Assembly (NCBI RefSeq): GCF_036320965.1
Contig: NC_092239.1
Span: 622,820 to 686,819, forward strand
Origin: Panulirus ornatus
Lineage: Eukaryota > Arthropoda > Malacostraca > Decapoda > Palinuridae
DNA: 64,000 bases
Direction: 5' to 3'
Part shown: piece after piece, positions 62,929 through 64,000 of the stretch
Numbering within the stretch: the stretch's first letter is position 1
Layout of the letters: the number at the start of each line of letters is the position of its first letter
The notes under the pieces: model-generated
The model's database searches: none
Told to the model about the DNA's origin: nothing
The model's input: only the letters and a program-made list of their open reading frames with translations
Position numbers and translations under genes: made by a program

Positions 62929-63105
62929 AGACTGCCGTGGTGTAGCAGTTCATGTTCCTGACCGTGACGTATTCAGGGGCCGCCCAGGGCAGAACGCATT
63001 GGTTCGAATCCTGGTTGCGGCAGTCGGTCTACAGTCAAGCCATCTGTTCATCCACCCCTGTGGGGTTGGTCAATAAAATGGATACCTGACGTAGAAAAAG
63101 GCGAT
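62929..63105 (+). mobile_element. tRNA-derived SINE, copy 4 (best preserved)
   Basis: CTGCCGTGGTGTAGCAGTTC (A box TGGTGTAGCAGTT), then TTCCTGACCGTGACG, GGCCGCCCAGGGCAGAACGC, and ATTGGTTCGAATCCTGGTTG with a perfect B box. The tail is CATCTGTTCATCCACCCCTG, TGGGGTTGGTCAATAAAAT. The acceptor-stem-like ends GCCG/CGGC pair. A large insertion between A and B boxes rules out a functional tRNA. Confidence 0.72.
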
Positions 63106-63118
63106 CAAGTATTATAGA

Positions 63119-63119
<1 letters not shown>

Positions 63120-63186
<67 letters not shown>
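63120..63186. repeat. (AT)n microsatellite
   Basis: About 31 AT units, the tail of the minus-strand LINE. Confidence 0.98.
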
Positions 63187-63807
63187 TTTTTATTTATTTA
63201 TTATACTTTGTCGCTGTCTCCCGCGTTTGCGAGGTAGCGCAAGGAAACAGACGAAAGAAATGGCCCAACCCCCCCCATACACATGTATATACATACGTCC
63301 ACACACTCAAATATACATACCTACACAGCTTTCCATAGCTTACCCCAGACGCTTCACATGCCTTGATTCAATCCACTGACAGCACGTCAACCCCGGTATA
63401 CCACATCGCTCCAATTCACTCTATTCCTTGCCCTCCTTTCACCCTCCTGCATGTTCAGGCCCCGATCACACAAAATCTTTTTCACTCCATCTTTCCACCT
63501 CCAATTTGGTCTCCCTCTTCTCCTCGTTCCCTCCACCTCCGACACATATATCCTCTTGGTCAATCTTTCCTCACTCATTCTCTCTATGTGCCCAAACCAC
63601 TTCAAAACACCCTCTTCTGCTCTCTCAACCACGCTCTTTTTATTTCCACACATCTCTCTTACCCTTACGTTACTTACTCGATCAAACCACCTCACACCAC
63701 ACATTGTCCTCAAACATCTCATTTCCAGCACATCCATCCTCCTGCGCACAACTCTATCCATAGCCCACGCCTCGCAACCATACATTATTGGAACCACTAT
63801 TCCTTCA

Positions 63808-63812
<5 letters not shown>
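63187..63812 (-). mobile_element. RTE-like LINE, 5'-truncated (short 3' UTR form)
   Basis: The coding part 63387-63812 runs from MFEGIVVPIMYGCEAWAMDR (one codon lost relative to PTMLYGC) to DVVYRG and TGA, without internal stops. The short 3' UTR is followed by TATAATAAATAAATA and (TA)n. The 5' truncation at CAAACATA shares ATA with the abutting (TA)n. Confidence 0.93.

Positions 63813-63898
<86 letters not shown>
63813..63898. repeat. (AT)n microsatellite
   Basis: About 43 AT units at the 5' truncation of the last LINE. Confidence 0.98.
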
Positions 63899-63901
<3 letters not shown>

Positions 63902-64000
63902 TATATATGAATTAGCAACTGTGTTACAGTACACGCCGGCCATGGACGTAACAAATGGAGTAATAAACAAAATTATCAAGGAGCAAAAAACCTTGTGTGA

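Noticed and set aside
62929..63030. Functional tRNA gene
   Set aside because: A and B boxes are too far apart, there is no anticodon arm, and the sequence recurs with a SINE tail.

Overview
This is eukaryotic, gene-poor, repeat-dominated DNA. There is no operon, no ribosome binding site and no long intact host reading frame. About two dozen long (AT)n tracts (roughly 2 kb in total from my own intervals), many (CT)n, (GA)n, (AC)n and (GT)n tracts, and relics of RTE-like, CR1/L2-like, Jockey-like, Penelope-like and hAT elements together fit an arthropod genome, most likely a decapod crustacean. The species call is inference.

The dominant occupant is one RTE-like non-LTR retrotransposon (AP-type endonuclease, reverse transcriptase, C-terminal domain), present in more than a dozen copies. 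The best copy, at 55955-59190 (minus), is nearly full length, about 997 codons in one frame, broken by only two in-frame stops. Others lie at 3086-4541, 8085-8586, 16253-18572, 20216-20760, 31801-33637, 35803-38090, 38222-41186, 51412-51543, 52405-53290 and 63187-63812. The element ends in a 3' UTR followed by a short A run and (TA)n, and nearly all copies lie between (TA)n tracts. A second, ~240-bp repeat (seven copies) shares its head with the LINE 5' region and its tail with the LINE 3' end, so it looks like a non-autonomous derivative that uses the LINE machinery. Together they form chains of elements separated by (TA)n, best seen at 38089-41268.

Other mobile relics are a CR1/L2-like RT at 5640-6290, CR1-like C-terminal regions at 13085-14110 and 62100-62640 (minus), a Jockey-like RT C-terminus at 48600-49560, a Penelope-like GIY-YIG end with pseudo-LTRs and a large palindrome at 10795-11622, a hAT transposase at 41755-42520 (minus), and a tRNA-derived SINE at 7390, 24130, 60322 and 62930. 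Minisatellites have unit lengths of 17, 23-24, 29, 31 and about 41 bp.

Host coding content is at most scattered exons. Candidates with credible splice sites are 1044-1296 (+, terminal, NAGNAG acceptor), 5348-5502 (-, terminal, with AATAAA), 12325-12414 (+, first), 14251-14313 (+), 25770-25838 (+), 26561-26676 (+), 33648-33752 (+, 35 codons, phase 0-0, acceptor tract partly made of antisense LINE), 50303-50496 (-) and 50813-50875 (-). None could be assigned to a family by reading alone. They would suit genes with very large, transposon-filled introns.
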